From contig JABMPJ010000104.1 in the NCBI GenBank assembly GCA_013203785.1, positions 1 to 46,293 on the forward strand: DNA of 46,293 bases, read 5' to 3'. Below the pieces are notes generated by a model. That model had not been told where the DNA came from and searched no databases. It saw only the letters and a list, made by a program, of their open reading frames with translations. This stretch comes from Lentisphaerota bacterium. GTDB lineage: Bacteria; Verrucomicrobiota; Kiritimatiellia; UBA8416; JABMPJ01. How positions within the stretch are numbered: the first letter of the stretch is position 1; the number at the start of each line of letters is the position of its first letter. The translations under genes were made by a program, and so were the position numbers. Shown here one piece after another: positions 24,114 to 32,877 of the stretch.

Positions 24114-24950
24114 TCAGTTTTTGCGCCCTCGTCGACGACGGTAGCTCGCGGGGCCCTCACCCATCTGCCTCTTGAACACGCGATAGAATTGGGCGTAGCT
24201 CCCAAAACCTGCATCCAAGGCGATGTCCAGCATGGTACGATCCGGGTCGGCCCGGTAGGCGTCGCAGAAACGCTCAATACGAATACGGTCACGAAATTCG
24301 GGGAGCGACTGGCCGAGCTGATGCTTGAACAGGCGCGATAGACGTGAATGACTCAGCCCGGCACGACGCGAAAGCTGCTGCAGCGGCTCATCCAGGGGCG
24401 AGGCATCCAGCAGGGCTATCATTCGGGCCACGGCCGGATGGAGGCGTTGTGCTTTCTGATCCTGTTCCGCCTCCGCGTACGCCGCCCATGCCCGAAGGAG
24501 GGCGTAGCCGAGACCCGCGTTGATCAGGGCTGGCTCAGACTGGCGTTTTTCCAGATCGGCGAAGAAGAGGTCTAGATGGTGTAGACTGGATGGTGCCAAC
24601 TCCCCGATCAAGACGCGACCCGGCGTCGACTGCGTCAGGACGCTGGCGTGCGTCCGACAGTGTCGACCCACGAAACGTGGCCGGAAGACCCCAATCCACA
24701 TACTGAACTCCGGGGAGCAGCCCACCAAAACGTGGCGCTGCTCAGGAAAGAGCCAGATGATGGTCCCCGGCCCCAACGTGTAGCGCGCGCCATCCACCAC
24801 GTAGCTGGCATCGCCACGCGTGACCAGGTTGACTTCAAGCTCGCGGTGTCTGTGGGGAATCCGCATCCCAGCCCCGCCATACTCTTTGAACCGCCAAAAA
24901 AGCCCTTCCAAGGCAGGCGGGAGGCCTATGTCTGCGTACGATTCAACCAT
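24114..24950 (-). CDS. AraC-family transcriptional regulator
   Basis: A 278-residue AraC-type regulator. The N-terminal part is a cupin-like sensing domain (IPHRHRELEVNLVTRGDASY, GPGTIIWLFPEQRHVL) and the last 100 residues hold two helix-turn-helix motifs (LQQLSRRAGLSHSRLSRLFK and MLDIALDAGFGSYAQFYRVF). The HxH pair in the cupin suggests a metal or sugar-type ligand. The start is the ATG at 24950; the frame stays open to a TTG at 24992, which has no better support. It is divergent from the oxygenase gene with 112 bp between starts, and probably activates that operon in response to a substrate. Confidence 0.92.
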   Translation of the reverse strand: MVESYADIGLPPALEGLFWRFKEYGGAGMRIPHRHRELEVNLVTRGDASYVVDGARYTLGPGTIIWLFPEQRHVLVGCSPEFSMWIGVFRPRFVGRHCRTHASVLTQSTPGRVLIGELAPSSLHHLDLFFADLEKRQSEPALINAGLGYALLRAWAAYAEAEQDQKAQRLHPAVARMIALLDASPLDEPLQQLSRRAGLSHSRLSRLFKHQLGQSLPEFRDRIRIERFCDAYRADPDRTMLDIALDAGFGSYAQFYRVFKRQMGEGPASYRRRRGRKN

Positions 24951-25005
24951 ATACGATAAGAGATTGCCTAAATTTGCGAAGCAATGCGACAAGGAAAGTG
25001 TAAAT

Positions 25006-25033
25006 GTGATAACTATTCGTTCGTGATTATGAA
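25006..25033 (+). promoter_or_regulatory. Possible promoter of the oxygenase operon
   Basis: In the A+T-rich gap between divergent genes, GTGATA (25006-25011), a 16-bp spacer and TATGAA (25028-25033) each match consensus in four of six bases. A weak promoter here would fit one that needs the AraC protein encoded opposite. Confidence 0.35.
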
Positions 25034-25062
25034 ATTAAATGGGCCAGAAGGAGAAGACGAGA

Positions 25063-25881
25063 ATGAGCACAACCGACTACAAGGTTCCGCAGGACCAGAT
25101 CGACCAGTACAATGACGAAGGCTATATGATTTTGGAGGGAGTCATCCCGGCGGGTTTGCTGACGATACTTCGAGAGGAGTGCTCATATTTCATGGGCTAT
25201 TGTGACGCCGAGATGGATGCCCGCCAAGTCGAGAAAGAGGGCCTCAACTACCGCCGCAACCGCTACTTCATTGGAAACCGGTACCACACCAGCCCACGCC
25301 TCTGGCGCTTCATCTACAGCAACCTCATGGCCGAGGTATCGCGAGCCGCCCTGGGACCAAACGTCCAGCTCTTCAACGAGCAGTGGGTTGTGAAGGCGGC
25401 GGAAAAGGGCGGGGCGTTCAGCTGGCACCAGGATTCCGGTTACGTCAAGCACGGCGATGCACAGACGACCCATCGCCCCTACCTGACCTGCTGGTGCACG
25501 CTGGACGATGTCAGCGAGGCCAACGGCTCGGTCTACCTATTGCCACACTCGCGGGGCGGAACCAAGGACCACGTCGCCGATCACGTCCGGGATGCCGGCA
25601 CCAATGACCTGGTTGGCTATCGCGGAGACGACCCCGGCATATCCATCACGGCGCCCGCGGGTTCCATCGTTGCGTTCACAAGCTACAACTTCCACCGCTC
25701 CGGCCGAAATACCACACCGCACATGCGGCGGGTCTACCTCACGCAGTACAGCGCCGAACCTATTCTGAAGCAGGACGGCGGGTTGTGGGGTCAGGCGGTG
25801 CCGTTTCTTGAAAACGGTGACGTGGTTTATGACTATGCGGCCGACATGGCGGCGCGGACTCAGCAACAGCATCAGGAGTAA
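25063..25881 (+). CDS. Phytanoyl-CoA dioxygenase-like Fe(II)/2-oxoglutarate oxygenase
   Basis: A 272-residue member of the PhyH family. The metal ligands are visible as H122-x-D124 in FSWHQDSGY and H211 in FTSYNFHRSG, with R222/R223 as the likely 2-oxoglutarate contact. These enzymes hydroxylate or oxidatively demethylate small substrates. The start at 25063 is preferred because AAGGAG lies about 10 bases upstream; an in-frame ATG at 25039 has no ribosome site. The next gene follows after 6 bp, so the two are co-transcribed. AraC + PhyH + URO-D-like trios are common in Lentisphaerota/Verrucomicrobiota-type genomes in my knowledge, and point to catabolism of methylated compounds; that is inference. 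Confidence 0.9.
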   Translation: MSTTDYKVPQDQIDQYNDEGYMILEGVIPAGLLTILREECSYFMGYCDAEMDARQVEKEGLNYRRNRYFIGNRYHTSPRLWRFIYSNLMAEVSRAALGPNVQLFNEQWVVKAAEKGGAFSWHQDSGYVKHGDAQTTHRPYLTCWCTLDDVSEANGSVYLLPHSRGGTKDHVADHVRDAGTNDLVGYRGDDPGISITAPAGSIVAFTSYNFHRSGRNTTPHMRRVYLTQYSAEPILKQDGGLWGQAVPFLENGDVVYDYAADMAARTQQQHQE

Positions 25882-25887
25882 CGACAC

Positions 25888-26964
25888 ATGCTTGCATGGA
25901 AGCCGAACTGGGATGAGACGAAACGTCATTTTGCACAGTGGTGGAAGCACGAAGGGATGGTGCTCACTGCGGGGAGTCATCCGCTCGATCCCCCGCACGA
26001 GGTCGTGACCGCACCGGTGCCAGTCGGCGTGGTTGAGTCCTACGAGGACGGCATCGCCCGCGCCATGCGTAACCACTACACGTTGGCGCAGCTACAATTC
26101 CCAGGCGACGGTCTGCCTATATCTCCCGCCGACATAGGACCAGGGTCTTTGGCTCTCTTTCTCGGTTCCGAGCCCGGGTTTTCGCCTGAGACGGTCTGGT
26201 TCGAGCCCTCCATCCACGAGGTTGCCGAACCGGAGTCACTGCCGCCGCTGACATTCGATGAGGGTAGCCACTGGTGGCAGGTCACCGAAACCACCTGCCG
26301 CAGCTGCGCCAAACTGGCCCGAGGCAAGTATTTGACCGGGTGCCCGGACTTGGTGGAGAACATTGACATCATCTCCGCCCTGCGCGATCCACAGACCCTG
26401 ATGATGGACATGATAGAGCGACCGGAGTGGGTGGACCAGAAGGTGATGGAAATCAACCAAGCCTTTTTCACGGCCTACCAACGCATCTATGACATCATCA
26501 AGCTCCCAGACGGTAGCGCCTGCTTTGGGGCCTTCGGGCTCTGGGGGCCGGGCAAAACCGCCAAAGTTCAGTGTGATGCTTGCGCCATGTTCTCACCGGC
26601 CATGTTTGAGCGCTTCGTCGTTCCCGCCCTGACGCAACAGTGCGAGTGGCTCGACTGCTCGATGTACCACCTCGATGGCACACAATGTATCGATAAATTG
26701 GACCATCTGCTCTCCATCGATGCCTTGGATGCCATCGAATGGACGCCGCAAGCAGGGATTGAGGACGGTGGAGATCCGCGCTGGTATGAGATGTATCATA
26801 GGATTCTCGACGGCGGGAAATCCCTACAGGCCATTGACGTCACGCTTGACGAGCTGGAACCCCTTCTCGACGAGATCGGTCCCTGCGGCGTCTACGTCAG
26901 GATGGACACACGATCACAGATGGAAGCTGAACGCGCATGGGAGATCGGTGAGCGTTTCAGGTAG
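25888..26964 (+). CDS. URO-D superfamily protein, corrinoid methyltransferase-like
   Basis: A 358-residue TIM-barrel protein of the uroporphyrinogen-decarboxylase superfamily. It is not a heme-biosynthesis HemE: the family's porphyrin-binding N-terminus (RxPxWxMRQAGR) is absent. Recognisable parts are the segment SPAMFERFVVPALTQQCEWLD, the YHLDGTQ motif in the barrel, and the C-terminal GPCGVYVRMD. These place it with the methyltransferase branch (MtaA/CmuA-like), which moves methyl groups between corrinoid proteins and acceptors. The zinc-binding H-x-C of MtaA is not clear (H-L-D here). It forms an operon with the oxygenase gene 6 bp upstream. The exact reaction is unknown. Confidence 0.83.
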   Translation: MLAWKPNWDETKRHFAQWWKHEGMVLTAGSHPLDPPHEVVTAPVPVGVVESYEDGIARAMRNHYTLAQLQFPGDGLPISPADIGPGSLALFLGSEPGFSPETVWFEPSIHEVAEPESLPPLTFDEGSHWWQVTETTCRSCAKLARGKYLTGCPDLVENIDIISALRDPQTLMMDMIERPEWVDQKVMEINQAFFTAYQRIYDIIKLPDGSACFGAFGLWGPGKTAKVQCDACAMFSPAMFERFVVPALTQQCEWLDCSMYHLDGTQCIDKLDHLLSIDALDAIEWTPQAGIEDGGDPRWYEMYHRILDGGKSLQAIDVTLDELEPLLDEIGPCGVYVRMDTRSQMEAERAWEIGERFR

Positions 26965-27033
26965 GTGCACGGCGCACGCAGGTCACACGGGCCCGATGCA
27001 TCCGCATCCACGATGACCCACTCCCATCGGACC

Positions 27034-28641
27034 TCAGACCAGGTTGTAACGGCCGGGGGCGATAATGTGATTGGGGTCGAGGGTCTGTTTGAGATCTCGA
27101 ATCGTCTGCCAGAAGGGGTCGTCCTCCTTGACCACATGGTGCATCGAGTTGATGCCCACGCGGTAGGGGGGATAGCCCTGCTCCATGAAGCGTGACTCCA
27201 TCTCCTGAATACAGGCACGCGCGGCTTCGGTGCGCGCCACATCGCGCCGGTCAAAGGCCAAGCTGACGACCCCCTCCATGGCCTTGGAGGTCATCAAATT
27301 GACGGTGATCGCCGCCTCGAATCCATGCCGTGCGAAGGTCCCACGAATATCCGCCACCATGGTGCAGACCGCGTGGCCCGAAGCGGGAAGGATCGGGAGA
27401 CAGAACATCAGGCCGCTGTGGCTCTGGTCTGGGTCGAGCGAATCGAGATGCTCGAAATCGCCCGTCGGCCAGTAGACCGTGTTGATGCAGGTGTCGGTCG
27501 TCGTGCCCTGCGTGAACCCGTAGGTCGGCTCGATCGCCTGCAGCAGCATGCGCTGCTTGCGCACATAGGGGATGAACGACAATATCCCGGCGACCCGCTT
27601 GGCGGTACGAATGAAGGCGTCATCCAGGAAGGTGGTCTTCGCAATCCCACGAAAGGTCCGTCGGATCTCCCTCCGTGCGTAGCGGAGTTGGTGGCGTGTG
27701 CCCAGAATCCCCACACCGGCACTCCAGGGCCCGAAACCGGCCTGCTCCAGCATCGCCACAGCCTGCTCCCGCAACGCGGGGCCCGCTGTGCCGCCCGCGG
27801 CGAGCATGACCTGGTAGAGCATGGGCGCGAGCAGGATGTAGGAGCGCTCCCGGTTGCCCACATGTGCAATCGTGTGGAATATGCCGTTGCGGCGCAGCTG
27901 GATCATCCCATCGATTACGGCGGCCAATTTCTCTTCTGACTCCACGCGCACGACGGCGGTCATGCGATGCTCTGGTTCCGGCATGAGATCGATGCAGGCC
28001 GAGGTCACGATGCCGAAATTGCCCTGCGGAAAGAGGCCGTCCAGCGAGGGGCCGATGCCGTGCGGAAAGAGGTTCGCGGTCTTGGCCCCCTCAACGTGTC
28101 CGAACCCGGTCTGAATCGTCTTGCCGTTGCCCAGCACGACGGTCATGTTCGAGATGCCGTCTGCCCGTGAAGCGAAATAGCCCACGCCACGGTCCATGGC
28201 ATTGCCGATCAGGCTGGTGGTAGAGGTCGAGCCGGTCACATTGAGCATCAGCTTGAGGCCTTTCTGCTCGATGTGGTCGATCAGTTGGCCCTGTGTCACG
28301 CCTGGTTCTACGACGGCATAGTGAAAAGCCTCATTAATTTCGAGGATGCGGTTCATGCGCGAGAGATCCACAATCGCCGCGCCATCGCGCACCGGCAGTT
28401 TGGATCCCATGCCCCATTGCCCGCCGCGGCTAATGGGATAAAGGGGGGTCTTGAACTCGTTGGCAATCCGCACGATCTCCCGCACGCCATTCGCGTTGGC
28501 CGGTCGCAGTACGCACCACACATCACGTGAACTGGCGCACACCGAGGCGGTGTAGGCGGCGAGCCCCTCGGGAGTATCAATCACTTCGGTTTCCGGGGTG
28601 GCTTTCCATGCGGCTATGGCGGCTACGACGGATGGGCTCAT
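27034..28641 (-). CDS. VAO/4-cresol-dehydrogenase-type FAD-linked oxidoreductase
   Basis: A 535-residue flavoprotein of the vanillyl-alcohol-oxidase/PCMH family. The N-terminal FAD-binding domain (about 35-230) has PISRGGQWGMGSKLP, VVEPGVTQGQL and GVGYFASRADGISN; the C-terminal substrate domain ends in PNHIIAPGRYNLV, the family's closing motif. Relatives oxidise p-alkylphenols such as 4-cresol or vanillyl alcohol. Whether FAD is covalently attached cannot be told. The ATG at 28641 has GGGAG upstream and lies 15 bp after the TAXI gene, so the two are in one operon. It is convergent with the URO-D-like gene. Confidence 0.87.
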   Translation of the reverse strand: MSPSVVAAIAAWKATPETEVIDTPEGLAAYTASVCASSRDVWCVLRPANANGVREIVRIANEFKTPLYPISRGGQWGMGSKLPVRDGAAIVDLSRMNRILEINEAFHYAVVEPGVTQGQLIDHIEQKGLKLMLNVTGSTSTTSLIGNAMDRGVGYFASRADGISNMTVVLGNGKTIQTGFGHVEGAKTANLFPHGIGPSLDGLFPQGNFGIVTSACIDLMPEPEHRMTAVVRVESEEKLAAVIDGMIQLRRNGIFHTIAHVGNRERSYILLAPMLYQVMLAAGGTAGPALREQAVAMLEQAGFGPWSAGVGILGTRHQLRYARREIRRTFRGIAKTTFLDDAFIRTAKRVAGILSFIPYVRKQRMLLQAIEPTYGFTQGTTTDTCINTVYWPTGDFEHLDSLDPDQSHSGLMFCLPILPASGHAVCTMVADIRGTFARHGFEAAITVNLMTSKAMEGVVSLAFDRRDVARTEAARACIQEMESRFMEQGYPPYRVGINSMHHVVKEDDPFWQTIRDLKQTLDPNHIIAPGRYNLV

Positions 28642-28656
28642 AGGGTGGCTCCCGGC

Positions 28657-29970
28657 TTAGTCTTGGGCTGATCGTTTTAAGGCTTCAAGCTTCTGGCGGG
28701 CAATCGAGGTGTGAAAACGGAGTTGGTAGAGGTTGTCCCCATAGGCGGGCGGCACGGTGACCTTGGCGACCTCCTCTTCGATGCGCACAATCTCAGCGAC
28801 GAGTTCATCGGCACGCTCGGGTTGCGCGCCCGGTGCTACCGCTGTTTCAAGTTCCTGGAGGGCCTTGTACCAGCGGTTAATGCGGCGGCGTACACGCCAC
28901 TGGTAGAGCGGCGGCACCAGTTTGAGGAGCGGAATCAGGAGCGTCAGCAGCGGAATCAACATGATCTTGAACCGATTGATCAGTGTGGCCGCCCAGAACG
29001 GAAACACGCGCTGGAGGAAGGAGCGGCCGCTCGCGTAGAAATCGCGCGCCTGGTCGGCCAACTCAAACTCCACGAACTGAGGCGAGGGGAAAGCGCCGGG
29101 GGCCTCGATCCAGTTGCCCTGGCCGTGTGTGCGAGCCGCCGCATCTAAGAGCAGATCCATCAGGGCCGGATGGAAGTCGGCCCGCACGACCAGTGTGGCC
29201 GCCGCCGAGACCAGGATGTGGTTGGAAGGGGGGATGTTACGCGCCAAATCCATCACGCCCTGGTAGAGCACCACCGGTGAAAGATGGCGGTGACGATTGC
29301 AGATGGCTGGCGCGCGGCGAAAACTCATGAGCCAGATATCCGGGGAGGCCAGTAGTTCGGCGATCAGGGGGGATGTGGGAGACATTACAAAAAAGGCGGC
29401 GTCAATTTCTCCGGCTTGGAGGGCGGCCGATGCAGCCTCGCCAGTCAACTCAAGCAACGTGGCATTGGTGGGACCGATACCGCAGTCGCTTAACAGCGTC
29501 AGGGCGAGTGCGCGTGTGCCGCTGCCGTCGGGGCCAATCGCTAATCGCTTGCCCGTCAGCTCCGTGAGCGCGTCCAGCTCGGCCCCCCTATAGATCACCC
29601 ACAGCGGCTCCAGGTAGAGGCTGCCGAGTGCCAGAAACGGCGGGGAACCGGTCGCCACACCGGTCTGTACGAAGGCGACATCCGCGCCACCATCGGCGGC
29701 CAGCAGCGCCAGGTTTTCACGGGTCCCCGCCGTCGCGAGAACAGTTACCTCAATGCCATTCTCAGCAAGGAGCTCCCTGTAGGCGGTGGCGCAAGCGTAG
29801 TAGGCCCCATTGGTAGAGCCGGCGGCAATGGTAACGTGGCTCGGGGGGGCCGGCTCAACAAATTGATAGGCAATCACGAAGCCAATCAAGGTAACCGCCA
29901 CGCTGGGCAGTATGATTTTCAGCATGCCATTCCGAGAGGATCGTGAGAGTGTCATCGCGCGTTTGGCCAT
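28657..29970 (-). CDS. TAXI-family (TRAP-type) binding protein with membrane tail
   Basis: A 437-residue protein. An N-terminal hydrophobic anchor lies at about residues 16-34, then comes the TAXI fold typical of TRAP-associated receptors: IAAGSTNGAYYACATAYRE, GGADVAFVQTGVA, GKRLAIGPDGSGTRALA and GEIDAAFFVMSP. The C-terminal portion adds a hydrophobic segment (LIPLLTLLIPLLKLVPPLY) and a charged helix, so both ends contact the membrane. No TRAP permease is encoded nearby, so it may sense a ligand rather than deliver it. The start at 29970 is preferred (AGGG six bases upstream); ATG at 29976 is an alternative. It follows the STAS gene by 8 bp. Confidence 0.87.
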   Translation of the reverse strand: MAKRAMTLSRSSRNGMLKIILPSVAVTLIGFVIAYQFVEPAPPSHVTIAAGSTNGAYYACATAYRELLAENGIEVTVLATAGTRENLALLAADGGADVAFVQTGVATGSPPFLALGSLYLEPLWVIYRGAELDALTELTGKRLAIGPDGSGTRALALTLLSDCGIGPTNATLLELTGEAASAALQAGEIDAAFFVMSPTSPLIAELLASPDIWLMSFRRAPAICNRHRHLSPVVLYQGVMDLARNIPPSNHILVSAAATLVVRADFHPALMDLLLDAAARTHGQGNWIEAPGAFPSPQFVEFELADQARDFYASGRSFLQRVFPFWAATLINRFKIMLIPLLTLLIPLLKLVPPLYQWRVRRRINRWYKALQELETAVAPGAQPERADELVAEIVRIEEEVAKVTVPPAYGDNLYQLRFHTSIARQKLEALKRSAQD

Positions 29971-29978
29971 GTGCATCC

Positions 29979-30476
29979 CTATCCGCTCTTCTTGCGCTCA
30001 AGCGTGCCTTCGAGCGTCTCAACCGCGGTGCTGAAACGATCGATGTTGCGATCATCCAGATCCATCAGAAGTTTGTGGGCCTCCAGGAGGGTCTCGGGCG
30101 TGGGCGCCTCCTCAGCCGGTACCGGGATATCGTCCAACAGGAAGGGGGTTACGGCCGCAGACACCCGGATCTCGAAGGCGGAGTCAAAGCCCATGCTCTC
30201 CAGCAACAGGTTCATGTCTTCGCGGCTGGAGAGGAGCGTCGGCTTGCGATGTGCGCGTGCGATGAAGCTGCGCGCAATCTTGGCCACGAGCCCCAGTATG
30301 GTGCTGTCCAGATAGTCGGCCTTGCGCAGGTCTATGATGATATCGGCGAGATTCTCAAGGGCGAGGGTGTCGATGAAGGCATCGAAGCGCTGACTCATGG
30401 CAAAGGTCAGCCGCCCGGTCAGCCGGATATGGCAGATGCCATCCTCGGTCGCTGTCTGAATATTGAATTCGCTCAT
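29979..30476 (-). CDS. STAS-domain protein (anti-sigma-factor antagonist type)
   Basis: A 165-residue protein whose first 100 residues are a STAS domain: DGICHIRLTGRLTF, then ADIIIDLRKADYLDSTILG. The serine after the Asp (S58, in YLDSTI) matches the phosphorylated residue of SpoIIAA-type antagonists. The remaining 65 residues form a helical tail of unknown role. Partner-switching phosphatases dephosphorylate this type of protein; a SpoIIE-type phosphatase is encoded at 30843-32768 on the same strand. No anti-sigma kinase is found in the window. ATG at 30476 or at 30488 could start it; neither has a good ribosome site. Confidence 0.85.
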   Translation of the reverse strand: MSEFNIQTATEDGICHIRLTGRLTFAMSQRFDAFIDTLALENLADIIIDLRKADYLDSTILGLVAKIARSFIARAHRKPTLLSSREDMNLLLESMGFDSAFEIRVSAAVTPFLLDDIPVPAEEAPTPETLLEAHKLLMDLDDRNIDRFSTAVETLEGTLERKKSG

Positions 30477-30601
30477 AGGAAGACGCATCGTAGCGCAAAG
30501 CGGTCAGAGACCGCAACCCGCTTCACCTCAGGGCGGCCGAATAGGGCAGGGTCATTCAGTTCTCTGCAATTCGCTGGCCATCAGAAGCTTCGCGACACGT
30601 C

Positions 30602-30771
30602 TAGCGCTGTGAGCATTTGAATATCCAACAATCCAACAAGGAATGTCCAATGTCCAAGTGCGAGCTTCTGGCGAATGTGGAGTCCAGGGGCTTCCCATTC
30701 TCTATTCTCGCTCACTTGGACATTGGATATTGGGACTGTTGGCTGTTGGATATTCCACAGTGGGAGCGCTA
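30602..30771. repeat. 170-bp long inverted repeat in an intergenic region
   Basis: The outer ends are TAGCGCT (30602-30608) and AGCGCTA (30765-30771). Inside, GAATATCCAACA (30619-30630) matches TGTTGGATATTC (30744-30755) perfectly, and further tracts resembling TCCAATGTCCAAGTG and CACTTGGACATTGGA continue the pairing toward a loop near 30665-30710. The transcript would fold into a long imperfect hairpin. It separates the phosphatase gene from the STAS gene and is unrelated to repeat family A; the rest of 30477-30842 is empty. Confidence 0.85.
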
Positions 30772-30842
30772 AATCATCCACAAGTTCCTAATTTGCGATC
30801 TGTTTCGGCCGTGAATCAGATGGCTCTGCCGAATAGGGTCGT

Positions 30843-32768
30843 TTATCCGCGCTGAACGGTCAGGACCGATACATCATCCGGCGGCATGGTCACCTCGGCC
30901 AATCCGAGGTGTTTAGTCATTCGTACCAGCGCCCCGGCACTGCGCGCGACCGCCTCCCTGAGACAGGCCTGCTTTTCAGTCAACCCGGGTTGCTCCAACA
31001 GATCCAGAACGCCATCCGAAAAGAACGCGATCACAAAACGCTCGGGCAGCGGATATTCGCAATTTTCATAGGTCGAAAAATCGAACATACCGAGCGGCAC
31101 ACCCTTGATCTTGATCTGTTGCGCCACCCCCTCCGTCAGGATGATGGGGAACGGGAATTGGCCCCCATTGGCGAAGGTCAGGTGGTTGCGCTCAATCTCG
31201 ATCACACCATAAAACAACGTCATATGCTTGCCGAGATTCTGGGTCAGCAGCTCCTTGTTGAGACGGGTTAGGAGGAGTCCCGGGTCTAAAATGGCCTGAT
31301 CGCCCTCCCGCACAAAGCGCTCGCGTGTGTAGGAGACGAAGCTCTTGAGCAGTACGGTAATCAAGGCCGACGACACGCCATGCCCGGAAACGTCGGCCAT
31401 ATAGAATCCGACATGCTGATCATCGATCTGGAAGTAGTCCACAAAATCACCGCTCATGTAGAAGGAGGGCACGAGGTGGCGCGAGAAACGCAGGGGGCCC
31501 AGCTGGTCGATCTGTGGTGGCAGGAGGCTGGTCTGAATCAACTTACCGGCCTCCTCGTCATCGTGTAATTTCTGCAACGAATCCACGAGGCGGCGGTTGG
31601 TCAGGATCAATGTACGTGTGCGCTCGACGACCTGCTCTTCCAGTTTCTCATTGAGGGCGCGTAGCGAGTCCACGGCGTGGCGCCGCTCGCTGATTCCGAC
31701 CACGATCCAGATCAGCCCTTCGATTTTGGTATCATCATCCACCGGGTGTACCGTGGAGATTGAGATGTCGCCCCAATAGATGCTCTTATCCGGCCAAATG
31801 TAACGCTTCTCAGAGCGGAAGGATGTGCCCTCACCGGCCAGGATACGGTCCACCATGCGCTGCAGACTGCTGCGGTCGCTCGCGTGGAAATGGTCGAACA
31901 GCCGACTGTCGGCCAGCGCTTCCGACGAGCAGCCAAACATCTGACAGAGCCCCGGATTCGACTGCACAATCCGCCCGTCGCAGTCCGTCAGGGCCAATCC
32001 CACGGCGGTGTTGCGGAAGATAGCCCGGAAGCGCGTCTCCATCTCGATGAGCGAGGCGCGCGTTGAAGCCATTTCGGCAACATCATCCGACAGCCGGAAC
32101 GCCATCAGAAAGACCATGCCCATGTAGGCATACTCCAGGATGTAGATCGAGTGGTTCAGTCCTGTCGCCACAGCCGTATCGTTGACCGCCCCGATGAAGA
32201 AGCAGACCATGGCAGCCAGGAGCGGCACGGCGCGCTGTCGACGTTCTCGCTGATAGAAACGGAACCCCACAATGAGCAGATAGATGAAGGCCAGGATGGC
32301 CCCCCCATGCTGAAGCATCGTTAGTCGACTTAGCTCGGCCTCATGGTAGCTCACCGCCGTTCCCAAGAATCGGAAGCTCCGCAGTATCCCTCGGTTTGGT
32401 TGAAAGATCAGCGCGTTGGGTGCCAGCATCATCATCAAGGCCATGCCGCTGAAAAAGGCCGTGCTGAGCCAACGAAAACGGCGCGATACGGCGCCGGTGT
32501 AGTCGGAACAGAACCAGACAAACGCCATGCCCACCAGCGCCAGGGCGAGTAGCTGGGCGCGCTGCCACATCATGCCCTCCGCCACGTGGGCACCGCTATA
32601 CAGCCCCGCGCAGAAGACATCGTAGCCACCCATAGCAATACAGGTCAGGGCAAACGTCAGGTCGGTGCGATGGCGGCGACGGCGCGAAGAGAGCAGGAGA
32701 TGGTAAATCCCCGTATAGAGCGTGATGCTCGCAAGAACAATGGCGGGTACTGATTGAGCGCTGATCAT
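30843..32768 (-). CDS. Membrane PAS/SpoIIE-type serine phosphatase
   Basis: A 641-residue sensor-effector. About seven hydrophobic segments fill the first 225 residues (7TM-type sensor). A PAS domain follows (ETRFRAIFRNTAVGLALTD), then a coiled coil (LNEKLEEQVVERTRTLI), and a C-terminal PP2C/SpoIIE phosphatase with its metal-binding Asp residues in DFVDYFQIDD, ADVSGHGVSSAL, FFSDGVLDLL and MPPDDVSVLTV. It should dephosphorylate a STAS antagonist, most likely the one encoded 366 bp downstream on the same strand. The start at 32768 has GGAGTGG about seven bases upstream; the frame continues to 32849 without support. Confidence 0.9.
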   Translation of the reverse strand: MISAQSVPAIVLASITLYTGIYHLLLSSRRRRHRTDLTFALTCIAMGGYDVFCAGLYSGAHVAEGMMWQRAQLLALALVGMAFVWFCSDYTGAVSRRFRWLSTAFFSGMALMMMLAPNALIFQPNRGILRSFRFLGTAVSYHEAELSRLTMLQHGGAILAFIYLLIVGFRFYQRERRQRAVPLLAAMVCFFIGAVNDTAVATGLNHSIYILEYAYMGMVFLMAFRLSDDVAEMASTRASLIEMETRFRAIFRNTAVGLALTDCDGRIVQSNPGLCQMFGCSSEALADSRLFDHFHASDRSSLQRMVDRILAGEGTSFRSEKRYIWPDKSIYWGDISISTVHPVDDDTKIEGLIWIVVGISERRHAVDSLRALNEKLEEQVVERTRTLILTNRRLVDSLQKLHDDEEAGKLIQTSLLPPQIDQLGPLRFSRHLVPSFYMSGDFVDYFQIDDQHVGFYMADVSGHGVSSALITVLLKSFVSYTRERFVREGDQAILDPGLLLTRLNKELLTQNLGKHMTLFYGVIEIERNHLTFANGGQFPFPIILTEGVAQQIKIKGVPLGMFDFSTYENCEYPLPERFVIAFFSDGVLDLLEQPGLTEKQACLREAVARSAGALVRMTKHLGLAEVTMPPDDVSVLTVQRG

Positions 32769-32877
32769 GGGGTCCACTCCAAGCCGAAGAGCAATCAACC
32801 ATGTTTCGCCCCGACAAGCAAGCATGGGCATCCTGGGGCCAGTGATCACTAATGCCGCGCCCCTGCCTAGGACGTCT

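Noticed and set aside
25888-26964. Heme-biosynthesis uroporphyrinogen decarboxylase
   Set aside because: The N-terminal porphyrin-binding motif of HemE is absent; the context and C-terminus fit the methyltransferase-like branch.
28657-29970. TRAP transporter receptor with a transport role
   Set aside because: No TRAP membrane subunits are encoded in the window, and the protein carries extra C-terminal membrane and coiled segments; a sensor role is more likely.
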